Assembly (NCBI RefSeq): GCF_932526225.1
Contig: NC_064040.1
Span: forward strand, 5,205,681 to 5,269,680
Direction: 5' to 3'
DNA: 64,000 nt
DNA from: Nematostella vectensis
Lineage: Eukaryota; Cnidaria; Anthozoa; Actiniaria; Edwardsiidae
Position numbers and translations under genes: made by a program. Of the stretch, positions 23,501 to 33,739 are shown in pieces. Numbering within the stretch: position 1 is the stretch's first letter; each line of letters opens with the position of its first letter. The notes under the pieces are model-generated. The model saw nothing but the letters and a program-made list of their open reading frames with translations. It ran no database searches and was not told the DNA's origin.

Positions 23501-24968
23501 ACCATTGACTGAACAACAGTACTTAAATGTTTAATGATTTTATTTAATTTCTCTGAATCAATTCAATTGTTCCTATGTTTTCTTGTAGTTTCCCTACAAA
23601 AAACGTACCCTTGGACTACCTGTAATAAAACCCTTTCCGAATATAGGAAACACTTCAAATCACTAAGGTAATGTTGACACTTGTATTTAATCGTTTGTTT
23701 CACGAAATATGTAAATTATAAGAAGTGTTTACTTCCTTGGAACAATATCCTTGGGAATAAACACTGTTTGAATTCACAGCACTTAATACCTTTTTCTTGG
23801 ATAAATATAGCTGCCATTTCTTCTCTGGGGGGAGCTCGAACATGGCCTTTTTGTGAACGGCAGTGAGATCGAGCTCTTCCTATAAATAAACATTAAAATC
23901 GTCATCAGTAAAAACAACATCCATATCCGATTACAAATCTGGAAAGTGAGAAGAGCCGGGGATTTAAACTCTTCTCTTTGCTTGACGTGTATGCTTCGGA
24001 ATGAATGGTGTTTTAAATATTTTACAGATGTTAAGGGAAAATTTGACAAGATCTTCAGATTAAATGGGCATGTGTACCTTACACTTCTTGAACCATTCAA
24101 AGCCTAACGAAGCCAAAATATATTTGTAACATTTCAACAACCAGGTTGAAAGTAATATGGCATCAAAGCAGACTTAGGTCCTCATAAGTTGAGAGCTTGA
24201 GATTTACGTAAAGGATTAATGGCAGAATAATTTTAAATAGAGAAGACACACATTGGATTTCTGCGGGGACAACAACACGAACCAGCTGTCATGACGAGAA
24301 CATAGTCAACGACCTTTTCGCATTATCCTTATTCCACAGCCCCTATATCTCACATTTTAGATAAGGATTATACATCAGAGCCACCGATTTTCAGTGATAC
24401 TTCATAATATCCCTATTGTTAGATTTGAACAACTAAAAAGTGAACATCACTTGACAATACGAATTCTCTTGAAACGCGTCATTGATTTTAATGCCTAGAA
24501 AAGTTTTAGAGAAAACTTGCAATTTTAAACAATAAAAGCTTCACAGAATCCGATGGTTGTCAACATGGGAGGTGGCAAATCAACTAGATCAATGTTTAAG
24601 GACTATGGATTCCGATTCATTCATAGCTGGATTCAACACTTTAGCTTGAATGGGCAGCATGTCCTTACAATGATAAAGAGAAGTCTGCGTTGACACCCAG
24701 CGAAATTTAGTCAAATACATCACTATAAAACCCGTCTCAAAATGACGTATTGAACATTTTCCATACAGGAAAGCCCTGGGAAAGTAATAGATTAGTTCTT
24801 ACATACCACAAGCTCGGCAAATTTGGAGTTAAGTTCATTTTCTTCCGGCATTGGAAGCGAGAACTCTCGCAAAACATGTACCCCTCCGCCAGAGTTGATC
24901 CCATAGCGAATCTCAGGGTGGTCGGATCTCGATCCGAAACAGCCAAAAGAAGCGGCTTTACGAGGCAT
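5255..24968 (-). CDS. DAAM: DAAM-class formin (dishevelled-associated activator of morphogenesis), complete
   Basis: Diaphanous-related formin that nucleates and elongates actin filaments and, in studied animals, acts with Rho GTPase and Dishevelled in planar polarity. Coding exons from the 5' end: 24807-24968, 23790-23879, 21927-22001, 21716-21804, 20710-20787, 20580-20637, 20158-20248, 19766-19872, 18598-18708, 15100-15203, 14849-14915, 13558-13675, 12708-12840, 12557-12603, 12416-12480, 12137-12259, 11276-11528, 10166-10290, 9737-9781, 9487-9549, 8863-8940, 8541-8648, 8036-8142, 7530-7618, 7332-7445, 7132-7232, 6752-6813, 6346-6406, 6130-6264, 5946-6041, 5630-5704, 5255-5524. The total is 3,300 nt or 1,099 residues, close to vertebrate DAAM. 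Order: GBD/FH3 (about 45-428, e.g. [24 protein letters not shown]), coiled coil (428-506), FH1 (about 549-592), FH2 (about 605-985, with [31 protein letters not shown]), DAD (about 1044-1062). The start is fixed by the conserved N-terminus MPRK...DHPEI. Confidence 0.95.
7634..7830. repeat. Tandem repeat of about 46-50 bp next to the exon 24 acceptor of DAAM
   Basis: About four diverged copies share agtcaa...taatactaaatcaatc and gtaagcaagacat. The repeated agtcaa/ggtcaa points are near 7646, 7692, 7742 and 7791. The array starts about 15 bases from the acceptor of the exon at 7530-7618. Confidence 0.65.
7954..8028 (-). other. Near-perfect 34-bp hairpin in a DAAM intron
   Basis: Arms 7954-7987 and 7995-8028 are inverted copies with two differences in 34 bp, around a 7-base loop (agtggcc). 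It lies 8 bases from the donor of the exon at 8036-8142, so the pre-mRNA would fold it directly beside a splice site. Size and pairing resemble a microRNA precursor. A young foldback transposon is the alternative. No expression evidence is available. Confidence 0.6.
10388..10720. mobile_element. Probable MITE with imperfect inverted ends in DAAM intron 17
   Basis: The left end near 10395 (AGACCCTGTCCCACGTAT, then tGTTTA and gAAAAC) resembles the reverse complement of the right end near 10715 (AGACCTCGTCCCTACGTAT, then cGTTTA and tAAAAC). The inside is AT-rich with no transposase frame. Flanks are TA/TTA-like but a target duplication is not certain. Confidence 0.5.
10757..11275. repeat. 27-bp minisatellite growing out of the FH1 exon splice donor
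   Basis: About 20 copies of a 27-bp unit. On the coding strand each begins GTGAGTACCGTGACGTT, which is a consensus splice donor, and the copy nearest the gene is the real donor of the FH1 exon (ends at 11276). About 12 copies keep GTGAGTAC unchanged. The unit length is a multiple of three, and the reading frame from the exon stays open to 11091, encoding repeats of REYRDVKLG. Confidence 0.9.
11276..11528 (-). other. DAAM FH1 exon (polyproline, profilin-binding)
   Basis: Begins [20 protein letters not shown], the end of the coiled segment, and continues to two polyproline runs of ten and seven prolines separated by GFPGGA, then [16 protein letters not shown]1 domains bind profilin-actin and feed the neighbouring FH2 dimer. 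The exon ends in phase 1, and its donor is the founder copy of the adjacent minisatellite. Confidence 0.9.
12999..13250. repeat. 25-bp minisatellite in DAAM intron 12
   Basis: About ten copies of a 25-bp unit containing agcgtctcgcaagtaatgct, with few changes between copies. It sits in the middle of the intron 12841-13557 and not at a splice junction. Short frames across it on both strands are artefacts of the repeat. Confidence 0.9.
13654..13900. repeat. 47-bp tandem repeat that copies the exon 12 splice acceptor of DAAM
   Basis: Units start at 13654, 13701 and 13748, with two more degenerate ones near 13795 and 13870. Each unit contains the first 22 bases of exon 12 plus its acceptor (coding strand ttttgctttacag|CC). 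Copy 2 keeps the acceptor; copy 3 has lost the AG. Use of the copy-2 acceptor would add 47 nt and shift the frame, so the exon-proximal one is the productive site. Confidence 0.85.
14972..15128. repeat. 40-bp tandem repeat that copies the exon 10 splice donor of DAAM
   Basis: Four copies start with tgttattac at 14972, 15011, 15051 and 15091 (plus strand). Each holds the last part of exon 10 and the following intron start. On the coding strand the real junction is TTAACCAG|GTAATAAC at 15100; the next copy keeps GTAATA and the third has lost the GT. Reading through the first donor meets TAA at once, so only that donor fits the protein. Confidence 0.85.
16566..17610. repeat. 51-bp minisatellite in DAAM intron 9
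   Basis: Roughly 18-20 copies of a 51-bp unit containing gtgggtacattatcagaaca and gcatggctgtcaatcacaca, well conserved from 16740 to 17560 and older outside. A GGGAGAGA simple repeat is embedded at about 17190-17245. Because 51 is a multiple of three, it gives long open frames on both strands that are not genes. Confidence 0.9.
17937..18179. mobile_element. MITE with TA target site in DAAM intron 9 (Tc1/mariner-type ends)
   Basis: Left end CCGTATTTTGTATATTCCGC and right end, reverse complemented, CTGTATTTCCCTGCGTATAA are diverged inverted repeats flanked by TA (17935-17936 and 18180-18181). Internal motifs like ATAATTCGCACCACG repeat the end motif. No coding capacity. The TA target suggests a Tc1/mariner relative. 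Confidence 0.6.
22525..23306. repeat. Long G and C homopolymer runs in DAAM intron 2
   Basis: G runs near 22526-22547 and 22767-22781 and C runs of about 24 and 20 bases at 23251-23272 and 23288-23304 on the plus strand. Such tracts are prone to length error in sequencing and can form quadruplexes. No coding signal accompanies them. Confidence 0.8.
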
Positions 24969-25985
24969 ATTCCCTCACACACTGTCAAGCTACCCAATAC
25001 ATAGATCCAGCTTCTCTCGAAAGAGAGAAACTCAGCAAATTCACGATCTAAAATCACAAATTCGTCTCCTTAGCCCGTCACCGTGCGAAATGTAAGACAG
25101 CGCTTGTGTGTTTATCATAACCCACTGTGCGGTGATTGGCTGATACTGTGGTTATTGTCAGACGACCACTCAGGCGCTGCACTCAAATGGTTACCGAAAA
25201 TCAATTTCTTCTCTTTCTTCTCTTCCTCTAACCAAAAATAAAGGTTAAAAGATATAGATATGTCACATAATAAAATGCGTCCAATTAAATTTTTGAAGGA
25301 TGGACTAGAAGCAAGCCAATGCAAGTAGCGTGACAGCGGGTGTGATGGATAACCGGAAATGGTCACAATCTTGCATGCAATGGACTTTTGAGAAACCTTA
25401 CACACCCACAGCCTGCGTAGGAGCAGAGACCCAAGAGGAAATGCTAGATGGATTTATTGGAGAAGGATATTACCAAACGCAAGACAAAAGACGGCGAATT
25501 GCGGGACAATAGACAAAGATATTCGTCTAAACCAACCGGAAACAAATCTTTGTGAAATCTGTCATAGAAAGAAGACGCTCATATCAGAATATTTGAACTT
25601 CTAGACACCGGAAATAGGAACATCATAGTAAGTTATTGTGAGGTCAATGCAGCTACCCTTTTTTATGTGAGGGTGATTTATTTATTTCTCTCTGTTCTTT
25701 GGGCTCCCTGTGGTTACCTACTGCATTTCCTCCACAGCAAGCCCAAATATGAAGACTGCATTTCTGTAATTATATCCTACGGTTTAGCTTTACTCTTCCC
25801 TTCAATCGTCCCTTTCCTGCTTGCAGCGAGGTAACCCACTCTTGTAAAAAAGTGTATTTATCTCTTCCGTTTTTCGTCACAAGTTTCCGCAATTTTCCCG
25901 TATTATGTGATTCGTAGCTGTCCCGAAGGCAGACGGCTTTATTACAGCGACGATAAGATAATTTGGATAATTTTCATCTTGGATC
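24969..25985. promoter_or_regulatory. Divergent intergenic region between DAAM and dehydrogenase A
   Basis: The 1.0 kb between the two start codons must hold both 5' UTRs and promoters, since the genes point away from each other. I see no clear TATA box at a fixed distance and no open frame resembling a protein. The function follows from geometry alone. Confidence 0.45.
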
Positions 25986-28112
25986 ATGGCAACAAACAAC
26001 GAAGTTCCTCTTGTTCTTCAATACCCCACTTTCCCTGTGGAAATTGTCCCCATGAAAGAGGTAATGGAAACCTTCAAGGAAAGCTTTGAACTCATAACCG
26101 AAAGCGATCTGAACGATTCAAGCCGGCCTCAAGTCAAGGGCATACTACATCCTGCAAGCTTTGGACTGATCACAGAAGAATTGATGGCATCTTTGCCTAA
26201 CTTGAAAGTGATTTCCAATATTGGAGCAGGAATTGACAACATCGACCTCGAGGCTGCCAAACGACGGGGGATTTTAGTGGGCAATACACCTGGTATTTCT
26301 GACTGTCTTGCTGACTTTGCATGGGCTCTGCTGATGGCTGCAGCCAGGAATGTCATTCAAGCTGATGCCATGATGAGAAAGCCAGGATTCAAAATAGTAT
26401 GAGCTGTCCCGATATCAGATGATTCATGTGTGGCTCTGAGGGCCGGCCACCCCAACCCCCCACTCAATTCTCAGAATTTGGTTGAATGCATAGAAAAATA
26501 GAAAAACTACACTTTCTTAAAATCCTTACTTTAACCACCTTATTGTTTATTTAAACTAATGGTTCCGGCACTGTCATAATTTACATGGATGTTTGGTTCA
26601 ACCATATAGGGCATAGATATGCATCTAGATCATAAGGGTTTCACCCCTAAGGTTGCAGGGGTCGCACACATGGAGGTAGGGGGGGATTTAGCCTCCCCTT
26701 TGTGACATGCTTTTCCATACATCCTTTGTTGTTCAGCCCCCCTTCATCATGATACAATTTCACTTATAAGCACTCTTTTCTAAAGATATGCTGCATGGCC
26801 CCTGGGTTGGTTTCCATTTAGTTGGTACAGTAAGTGCTTGGGTATTGGAGCTGAATCATCAGTGAAAGATCTATGGAAGAAATGTCAGTATTACAATTGC
26901 AACCTTGCAACCTCCCCCCCCCCCCCATCCCCCTTCCTATGGAGAAAGGAATTACTATTAAATGAGAGTCACTTCGTTTTAGCATGCTGCAACATGAAAC
27001 TTTATACTGTATCCCCCTCTGAAAAATTGTTGCGATTGACTTTTAAACATAGAATTATTGTTTCCTTTGCTTAGTGGACTGTTCATAACTATTCTTTTAT
27101 TAGCCGTCAATAATCAACTGGCATGGGACGAGAGTGAGTGGAGCGACTTTGGGGATCATTGGTCTTGGAAATATTGGACTAGCAGTTGCAAAGCGAGCCA
27201 AGGGCTTTGATATGAGAATCTTGTACTATAACCGAACAAGGAAAATGAAGGCTGAGTCTGAATTAGGTACTATATATCACCTGTATTAGATACACTTGAT
27301 TACTTATTTCATATTACTTGGTGAAAATGTTTTTTTACCTAGAAAGGGGGGCGGGTTGCCTTTGTCACAGCTTTTCTAGAACTAGAAACTTATCAATTGG
27401 CACTCTTTTAGGCAATCACACTTTATAAAGTCCATGATTTTATTTCTCATATTTATTTTTCCTGTTAACTTGATAAGATACTTTTATTAAGCATGCACCT
27501 TAATCAACAGAAACTTTAGTCTACAATCAGTTATTTTAAGGTTACCCCCTCTCCACCCCTAGGACAGGCCCTCTTAGGAAAGGTTCCCCCCTGTATTTAG
27601 CAGTCACTTGGTTAAGTCTTGGGGTTGACTACTAAACATAGGTTTGCTAACAGAAAAAGTATGACCCCTTTTGGGGGAAATATCATCATTATTTTATCTT
27701 TCTTATTCACCCAGGTGTGCATTACTGCAGTGGCCTAAAAGATCTTCTGAAGGAGTCAGATTATGTCATGCTTAGCTGTGCCCTCACACCAGAAACCAAG
27801 CATATAATCAAATCTGCAGAGCTTTCACAGATGAAGCCATCAGCAACACTCATCAACGTTGCTAGGGGCGGACTTGTCAATCATGATGACTTGACAACAG
27901 CTCTGCAGAATGGAGTTATTCGTGGTGCTGCACTTGACGCAACAGACCCTGAGCCTCTCCCCCATGACCACCCTCTACTTGCGTTATCTAACGCGATTGT
28001 CACTCCACATATAGCCAGTGCAACTCTCCATGCACGGAGGGCTTATGTTAAGAATGCATTATTGAATGTTAATGCAGGGCTCAGGGGTGATCCACTGCCC
28101 TTCCCATGCTAA
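25986..28112 (+). CDS. D-isomer-specific 2-hydroxyacid dehydrogenase A (glyoxylate/hydroxypyruvate reductase-like)
   Basis: NAD(P)-dependent enzyme of the family that reduces 2-keto acids such as glyoxylate and hydroxypyruvate; the exact substrate cannot be read from sequence. Three exons, 25986-26396, 27104-27266 and 27715-28112, total 972 nt or 323 residues, the usual family length. Visible features: [14 protein letters not shown] in the catalytic half, the Rossmann motif GIIGLGNIG after the first intron, and the catalytic trio as Arg in NVARGGLV, Glu in DATDPEPL and His in TPHIASAT. The C-terminal end after the His motif ([19 protein letters not shown]) differs from paralogue B. It is divergent from DAAM, and an LTR retrotransposon begins 168 bp after its stop. 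Confidence 0.9.
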
Positions 28113-28280
28113 ATGCTGCTCACAAAGCAAACAAATTTATTTGAAGTTTTGTTTTTAATATTTACACTAGAGATGTACTAATCTAAAAATACTTGTTTTG
28201 TATTTTTTTTTTAAAGTGTGCAGCGTGTGTATAAGCATTAAATGCAGTTTATCTGATAATACAAATAGCCAATACTTTAG

Positions 28281-28439
28281 CGCCAGTACCGGTCAGCGGT
28301 ACTTAGTTATGTTACGGCCACCAAATCCGGCCTTCTCTCCGCCATCTTGTTTTTGCTGTGTTACGATACTGGCTTTGGTTCTCTGTTGATTAAAGCGTTT
28401 CCAAGTTGTGTCCTAGTTTGTGGTCTTATTCAACTGGCG
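28281..28439 (+). repeat. 5' LTR
   Basis: Direct repeat of 33581-33739, beginning CGCCAGTACCGGTCAGCGG and ending CAACTGGCG. The outer bases form a 7-bp inverted repeat CGCCAGT/ACTGGCG in place of the usual TG...CA. It differs from the 3' copy only near 28336-28337. Confidence 0.9.
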
Positions 28440-28458
28440 TGGTGGCAGCTGGATTTCG
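28440..28458 (+). promoter_or_regulatory. Primer-binding site of the LTR retrotransposon
   Basis: Directly after the LTR comes TGGTGGCAGCTGGATTTCG. It begins with TGG, as expected for pairing with the CCA end of a tRNA. Which tRNA primes cannot be settled here. Confidence 0.65.
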
Positions 28459-28538
28459 TCCCTTCGTCTCTTTCACCAAAAAATCACAGAATAGAACAGC
28501 AAACGCCGCTGTGACAGCACAACTTATTTACCAAAGAA

Positions 28539-30053
28539 ATGGCTGCTACTCACAGAGCACCAAAACAATGGAGCCTATCTAAAACCGAAACTATCACCAG
28601 TTTTGAAAACTGGAAGCAAAACTTGATGTATACGCTGTCTCTCGATACAAATTTCTCAACTTATCTTGCCGATGGAGCTACATGGAAAAAGAAAACAAAG
28701 ACCGAACCTCTCCGTGGCTATACCGATGATGATGAAACCGTTCAGCAATCAAAACGCCTCACTGCCCAACAGAAGGTGAACTTTTTAGAACTTATGCTAG
28801 GACAAATCGCAAACTACTGTCCTATTATTTCGAGAAACACTTTAGTTAAGAACTCTACATCTCTAGAGTTTATCTGGCAGGCGATCCGACAACATTTTGG
28901 ATTTCAAGTAACTGGTGCACACTTCATAGATTTCGTCGACATCCATCTAGAGCCCGACGAGCGCCCGGAAGACCTGTTTCAAAGACTTATGGCTTTCGCC
29001 GAGGATTCCCTCCTCAAACCCAATAACCTAACTCACCATGGCGAACAAGTAACAGAAGAAGAGGAACTTTCCCCAACACTAGAAAACCTCATAGTGTTGA
29101 CTTGGCTGAGGCTTATTCACCCATCACTACCTCGCCTTATTAAGCAACGGTACGGGACAGAGCTACGTTCTAGGACTCTCGCATCGATCAAACCAGAAAT
29201 CTCTCAGGCATTGAGCTCCCTGCTAGAGGAAATTCGCACGTCCGATGATGCAAAGATCCTTCGCTCAGCCGTCAGCAACACTTATCAGTGGAAACCTGCC
29301 ACAAGCCACAACAATCAGTGGAAACCGGCACCAAATAGTAAGACCACATCAAGAAAGCCCCGCTCCTCGAAGGTATGCCCACTCTGCAGTCAGGCTAATC
29401 GGTCAGATACTCATCACTTCCTAAGCGAATGCAAATTTCTCCCAGATAGCGATCGGCGCTATATGATTAAAGCAAGACAAATCGCTGACATCTTCGACGA
29501 CAATGACTCTGAGTTAGAGACACACGCCCAAATGCCCTCGACTGAGTCCATCGACCCCCCTGCACACACTGCCCATGACGCGGTCGTCCTCAGAATACAG
29601 ACCCGCCAGTCACCATATCTAGACGTCTTCTACAATCACCATACCGTACGAATGACCGTCGACAGCGGTGCCACAGGCAACATGATAAGACTCTCCACCG
29701 CGACACGCCTCGGTTGCAATATTACAACCAGCTCTCAGTCCGTAAGCCAGGCCGACGGCTCATCCCAGTTACGTGTTGTTGGTGAAACGCGCCTTTCTTT
29801 CACCCGGGCAGATAAGTCTTTCTCATTTGAAGGTCTCGTTGTGGAAAACCTAGACGTAGAAGTGTTAGCCGGCACGCCCTTTATGGAGAAAAATGACATT
29901 GCGGTCCGACCTGCAAAAGGGCAGATTATCCTTGGAGACAACACCATCTACACTTATGGAGCCCACCACTCCACCCTCACCTCGACCACGGCACGCCTTG
30001 TAACCGTCCTCCGTGCACCACAACGCAACAGTCTGGCCAGGCGAGTTTCTTGA
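28539..30053 (+). CDS. Retrotransposon gag-protease polyprotein (ORF1)
   Basis: 504-residue frame. The N-terminal two thirds look like a capsid-type gag with no cleaved signal. A zinc-binding cluster, C-P-L-C...T-H-H-F-L-S-E-C, lies at about residues 280-298. Aspartic protease: VDSGATGNM at about 372-380 (the D-S-G triad) and a later hydrophobic segment [10 protein letters not shown]. The stop overlaps the start region of pol by about 41 nt; pol is in the +1 frame relative to gag, so its expression needs +1 frameshifting or reinitiation. Confidence 0.85.
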   Translation: MAATHRAPKQWSLSKTETITSFENWKQNLMYTLSLDTNFSTYLADGATWKKKTKTEPLRGYTDDDETVQQSKRLTAQQKVNFLELMLGQIANYCPIISRNTLVKNSTSLEFIWQAIRQHFGFQVTGAHFIDFVDIHLEPDERPEDLFQRLMAFAEDSLLKPNNLTHHGEQVTEEEELSPTLENLIVLTWLRLIHPSLPRLIKQRYGTELRSRTLASIKPEISQALSSLLEEIRTSDDAKILRSAVSNTYQWKPATSHNNQWKPAPNSKTTSRKPRSSKVCPLCSQANRSDTHHFLSECKFLPDSDRRYMIKARQIADIFDDNDSELETHAQMPSTESIDPPAHTAHDAVVLRIQTRQSPYLDVFYNHHTVRMTVDSGATGNMIRLSTATRLGCNITTSSQSVSQADGSSQLRVVGETRLSFTRADKSFSFEGLVVENLDVEVLAGTPFMEKNDIAVRPAKGQIILGDNTIYTYGAHHSTLTSTTARLVTVLRAPQRNSLARRVS

Positions 30054-33000
30054 AATCACACTACCGGACGACACACCCACTGATGCCGAGTATGCACTTG
30101 AACCTCGTACCGACGCGCCGAGCGCTCGTAGAGTAAAACCATCTGCTGTCTGGCCTCCCCCTGGCATCGTTACCGGCATAGCCGGAAGAATACGTATTCC
30201 CAACCTTACATCGGAGCCACGCTCACTCAAACGTAACGAGCACTTCTGTCAAGTCCGCCAACTTTTCGAACCATCGAACGTCACAACGACCAGCCCAGCC
30301 CGTGCGTTCCCTTCTACAGACACCCTTCATTCAGCAAACGTTTCTCTAGATCCTGACAGTTTGCTACCATCAGATATCAAAGCCAAGTTCAAAGCCCTCC
30401 ACCATGAATACGACCAGGTGTTTGACGCTAATATCGAAGGCTACAACGGCCACGTAGGCCCCTTCGAAGCCAGAGTCAACATGGGGCCTGTTGAACCCCC
30501 CCAACGGAAAGGGCGCCTTCCCCAATATGCACGTGAAAAACTTCTCGAGTTACAAGATAAATTTGATGAACTGGAGAATCAGGGGGTCTTTAAACGCCCA
30601 GAAGACGTAGGCATCTCCGTGGAATATCTAAATCCATCATTTCTAGTCCGCAAGCCGAATGGAGGTTCACGCCTTGTAACAGCCTTTGCTGATGTTGGAA
30701 GATACAGCAAACCTCAACCGTCGTTAATGCCAAACGTCGATTCAACATTACGCCAAATCGCCCAATGGAATCACCTCATTGCGACTGACCTAACCAGTGC
30801 ATTTTATCAGATCCCTCTGTCAAGAGACTCTCTGAAATACTGCGGAGTCGCAACTCCCTTTCGCGGCGTCAGAGTTTACACCCGTTGTGCAATGGGTATG
30901 CCTGGTTCTGAAACTGCGTTAGAAGAACTAATGTGCCGCGTCCTTGGAGATCTTCTTGCTGAAGGCGTTGTTGTCAAGCTTGCCGATGATCTCTACTGTG
31001 GAGGAAACACCCCACATGAACTCTTCAGCAACTGGAAAAGAACCCTCCAGGCTCTTCACGAATGCAATCTTCGCTTGTCTGCCTCCAAAACAATCATCAA
31101 CCCCAAGACCACTACTATTCTTGGATGGATCTGGAGTGCAGGCACCTTGAAGGCTAGCCCCCACCGAGTTGCTACGCTAGCCCAATGTCCAACCCCAACT
31201 ACCGTTGGTCGCATGCGTTCTTTTATTGGCGCATACAAGGTACTTTCACGAGTTGTACCACAGTGCTCCACATTTCTATCACCCCTCGACGAAATTGTCG
31301 CTGGCCGGGAGTCACGAGATACTATTGAGTGGACTGACAATCTACATACGGCTTTCTATAATGCCCAGAAGGCCCTCTCTTCCACCCGCGTCATCACCCT
31401 GCCAAGACCTGAGGATTTCCTATGGATTGTCACGGATGGCGCCCTGCGTGACCCAGGAATCGGCGCCACACTTTACATCACACGTAACGGCAACCTACAC
31501 CTCGCTGGGTTCTACAGCGCCAAGCTAAAAGGTTCACAGTCGTCTTGGTTGCCCTGCGAAGTTGAGGCACTGTCTATAGCCTCTGCTACCAGACATTTCA
31601 GCCCCTACTTAATACAATCTCATCACCGAGCGGCCATCTTGACTGACAGCAAACCCTGCGTACAGGCGTACGAGAAATTATGCCGCGGCGAGTTTTCCGC
31701 AAGCCCACGAATTTCGACCTTCCTCTCTGCAGTCAGTCAGTACCAAGCCACAGTCAGGCACGTATCAGGGTCCTCCATTCTCCCCTCAGATTTCGCAAGT
31801 CGAAACGCTCCACCGTGCGAAGATGAAGCCTGTCAGATCTGTTCCTTTGTCAAACAGCTCGGGGACTCTGTTGTCAGGCGCTCATCAATTCAGGACGTCA
31901 TTGATGGCAACGAGCGGCTCCCTTTCACTAGCCGATCAGCTTGGCTCGCGATTCAGTCCGAGTGTCCTGACTTACGTCGAACTCACTCCCACCTCAAACA
32001 GGGCACCCGACCTTCGAAAAAGGTAACAAACATCAAAGACGTCAAACGATATCTTGGTGTCGCCACCATCGCCAAGGATGGCTTACTCGTCGTAAAACGT
32101 GAAACACCCTTATCGCCCAGCCGTGAGTGCATCATTGTTCCACGTCGCGTTCTTGACGGCGTACTCACAGCTCTACATATTCAGCTATGTCACCCGTCAA
32201 CTCACCAACTCAAGATGGCCACCAAGCGCTATCTGTTCGCCCTTGATCTTGAGAAGGCCATCGTTCGCGTGTCTCAAGCTTGCCACCATTGCGCTTCTCT
32301 CCTTACAAGCAGCAAAGCACGTATAGAACAGTCGTCTTGCGACCCGCCCGACGCCATTGGAGTTTCTTTCGCAGCAGACGTCATACGTCGGTCACGCCAG
32401 TTTATCCTGATTGTACGAGAGTGCGTGACTTCGTACACTACCAGCTTACTGTTAACCAATGAGCAACACTCTACCCTTCGCGATGCTCTCATTCGTCTTT
32501 GCGTGCAGATGCGTCCCCTCGACGGTCCCGTCGCCATCATTCGCACTGACCCAGCCCCAGGATTTCAAGCGCTAAAGGAAGACAAGCTCCTGCAACACCA
32601 TCGATTAGTCCTCGAAATTGGACGCGCAAAGAACGTCAATAAGAACCCGGTAGCTGAAAAGGCAGTACAAGAGTTAGAACGTGAGATCCTACAGCTTGAC
32701 CCACTAGGGGGCCCTGTCTCTGAAGTAGCACTTGCAGTCGCTACAGCTAATCTCAACGCCCGCATCCGATTACGTGGTCTGTCTGCGAGGGAAATGTGGA
32801 CTCAGCGTGACCAGTTTTCCAACAGTCAACTCCCCTTCCAAGACCAAACCCTCATAGAGAAACAGCACGACCAGCGGAATTCTAACCACGCGTACAGCGA
32901 GAAATCTAAAGCGCCCACCGCAGACTTTCGCCCATCCACAGCAATCACTGTTGGCGACCTCATTTACCTGCATCCCGACAGGAACAAGACCCGAGGGCGA

Positions 33001-33429
33001 GATAGATATCTCGTCGTAGACACTGAAGGAGGCTTCTGTAATATCAGAAAGTTTATTGGCTCGCAGTTACGTTCTACGTCATACAGAGTAAAAAAAACAG
33101 ATTGCTACAAGGTTCCATCTGAAGTACCGGACAAGACACCGACTGCAGCCTATGACTGTGACTCTTCCGCAGATGAAGATGACACTCCGGCCACCAAGAG
33201 GCTTCCGCCCCCAGCCCCACCAGATATACCGACAGCGATAACTGATCCACCTTCCCGGGATGTACCACCCCAAAGTGATGCCGACGCCTCTGAGACGAGA
33301 GCTATGGACTCCAGTCACTGTCCCTCCAATCTTCAAGATGATGACACATCCCCACCTAGGAGGTCTACCCGCGAGCGTCACCTTCCCTTACGTTATAGAG
33401 ACGACGACTTTATCACTGACTTTAAATAG
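30013..33429 (+). CDS. Retrotransposon pol polyprotein (ORF2: reverse transcriptase, RNase H, integrase)
   Basis: 1,138-residue frame. Reverse transcriptase: [13 protein letters not shown] at about residue 256 supplies the first Asp, and the palm motif reads KLADDLY at about 322-328, with Leu-Ala before the two Asp where most relatives have Tyr-x. RNase H: Asp in VTDGA (about 473), Glu in CEVEAL (about 518), Asp in LTDSK (about 543). Integrase: a His...Cys zinc region at about 715-760 (LCHPSTH...CHHC), then the D, D, E residues in FAADV, RTDPAPG and [10 protein letters not shown]. The C-terminal 80 residues are acidic and proline-rich. The true start may lie upstream if made by frameshift. 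Confidence 0.88.
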   Translation: MHHNATVWPGEFLEITLPDDTPTDAEYALEPRTDAPSARRVKPSAVWPPPGIVTGIAGRIRIPNLTSEPRSLKRNEHFCQVRQLFEPSNVTTTSPARAFPSTDTLHSANVSLDPDSLLPSDIKAKFKALHHEYDQVFDANIEGYNGHVGPFEARVNMGPVEPPQRKGRLPQYAREKLLELQDKFDELENQGVFKRPEDVGISVEYLNPSFLVRKPNGGSRLVTAFADVGRYSKPQPSLMPNVDSTLRQIAQWNHLIATDLTSAFYQIPLSRDSLKYCGVATPFRGVRVYTRCAMGMPGSETALEELMCRVLGDLLAEGVVVKLADDLYCGGNTPHELFSNWKRTLQALHECNLRLSASKTIINPKTTTILGWIWSAGTLKASPHRVATLAQCPTPTTVGRMRSFIGAYKVLSRVVPQCSTFLSPLDEIVAGRESRDTIEWTDNLHTAFYNAQKALSSTRVITLPRPEDFLWIVTDGALRDPGIGATLYITRNGNLHLAGFYSAKLKGSQSSWLPCEVEALSIASATRHFSPYLIQSHHRAAILTDSKPCVQAYEKLCRGEFSASPRISTFLSAVSQYQATVRHVSGSSILPSDFASRNAPPCEDEACQICSFVKQLGDSVVRRSSIQDVIDGNERLPFTSRSAWLAIQSECPDLRRTHSHLKQGTRPSKKVTNIKDVKRYLGVATIAKDGLLVVKRETPLSPSRECIIVPRRVLDGVLTALHIQLCHPSTHQLKMATKRYLFALDLEKAIVRVSQACHHCASLLTSSKARIEQSSCDPPDAIGVSFAADVIRRSRQFILIVRECVTSYTTSLLLTNEQHSTLRDALIRLCVQMRPLDGPVAIIRTDPAPGFQALKEDKLLQHHRLVLEIGRAKNVNKNPVAEKAVQELEREILQLDPLGGPVSEVALAVATANLNARIRLRGLSAREMWTQRDQFSNSQLPFQDQTLIEKQHDQRNSNHAYSEKSKAPTADFRPSTAITVGDLIYLHPDRNKTRGRDRYLVVDTEGGFCNIRKFIGSQLRSTSYRVKKTDCYKVPSEVPDKTPTAAYDCDSSADEDDTPATKRLPPPAPPDIPTAITDPPSRDVPPQSDADASETRAMDSSHCPSNLQDDDTSPPRRSTRERHLPLRYRDDDFITDFK

Positions 33430-33557
33430 GGCTTAATGTATAAACTATGCTAGCAATTAGGCTTACTGTTATAGTCCTATCCTTTAATCAGTCCATCGTA
33501 TTTACATTGTACGCCGTGAAAGACATTAGTTGTGTGATTTCTCTACAGTAGATAGTA

Positions 33558-33580
33558 TAAGAGAGAAAGAAAGGAAGTCA
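33558..33580 (+). promoter_or_regulatory. Polypurine tract before the 3' LTR
   Basis: The purine-rich stretch agagagaaagaaaggaag lies within a few bases of the 3' LTR, where plus-strand priming is expected. Confidence 0.6.
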
Positions 33581-33739
33581 CGCCAGTACCGGTCAGCGGT
33601 ACTTAGTTATGTTACGTTCACCAAATCCGGCCTTCTCTCCGCCATCTTGTTTTTGCTGTGTTACGATACTGGCTTTGGTTCTCTGTTGATTAAAGCGTTT
33701 CCAAGTTGTGTCCTAGTTTGTGGTCTTATTCAACTGGCG
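33581..33739 (+). repeat. 3' LTR
   Basis: Second copy of the 159-bp LTR with the same CGCCAGT...ACTGGCG ends. It differs from the 5' copy by two adjacent bases (gttacgttc here, gttacggcc there). Beyond it, 33740-34265 is AT-rich with no gene seen; a 15-bp inverted repeat (GTCGTTTGCATTCAA) sits at 33913-33950. Confidence 0.9.

Larger units (their letters stand above)
28281..33739 (+). mobile_element. Apparently full-length LTR retrotransposon (Ty3/Gypsy-type domain order)
   Basis: About 5.46 kb with 159-bp LTRs that differ at two bases, a primer-binding site, gag-protease and pol reading frames without internal stops, and a purine tract. The domain order is protease, reverse transcriptase, RNase H, integrase. 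Near-identical LTRs and intact frames imply a recent insertion. No env-like frame is present. It sits just past the last exon of dehydrogenase A, probably in its 3' UTR or flank. No clear target duplication of the usual 4-6 bp is visible; only TAG flanks both ends. Confidence 0.9.
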
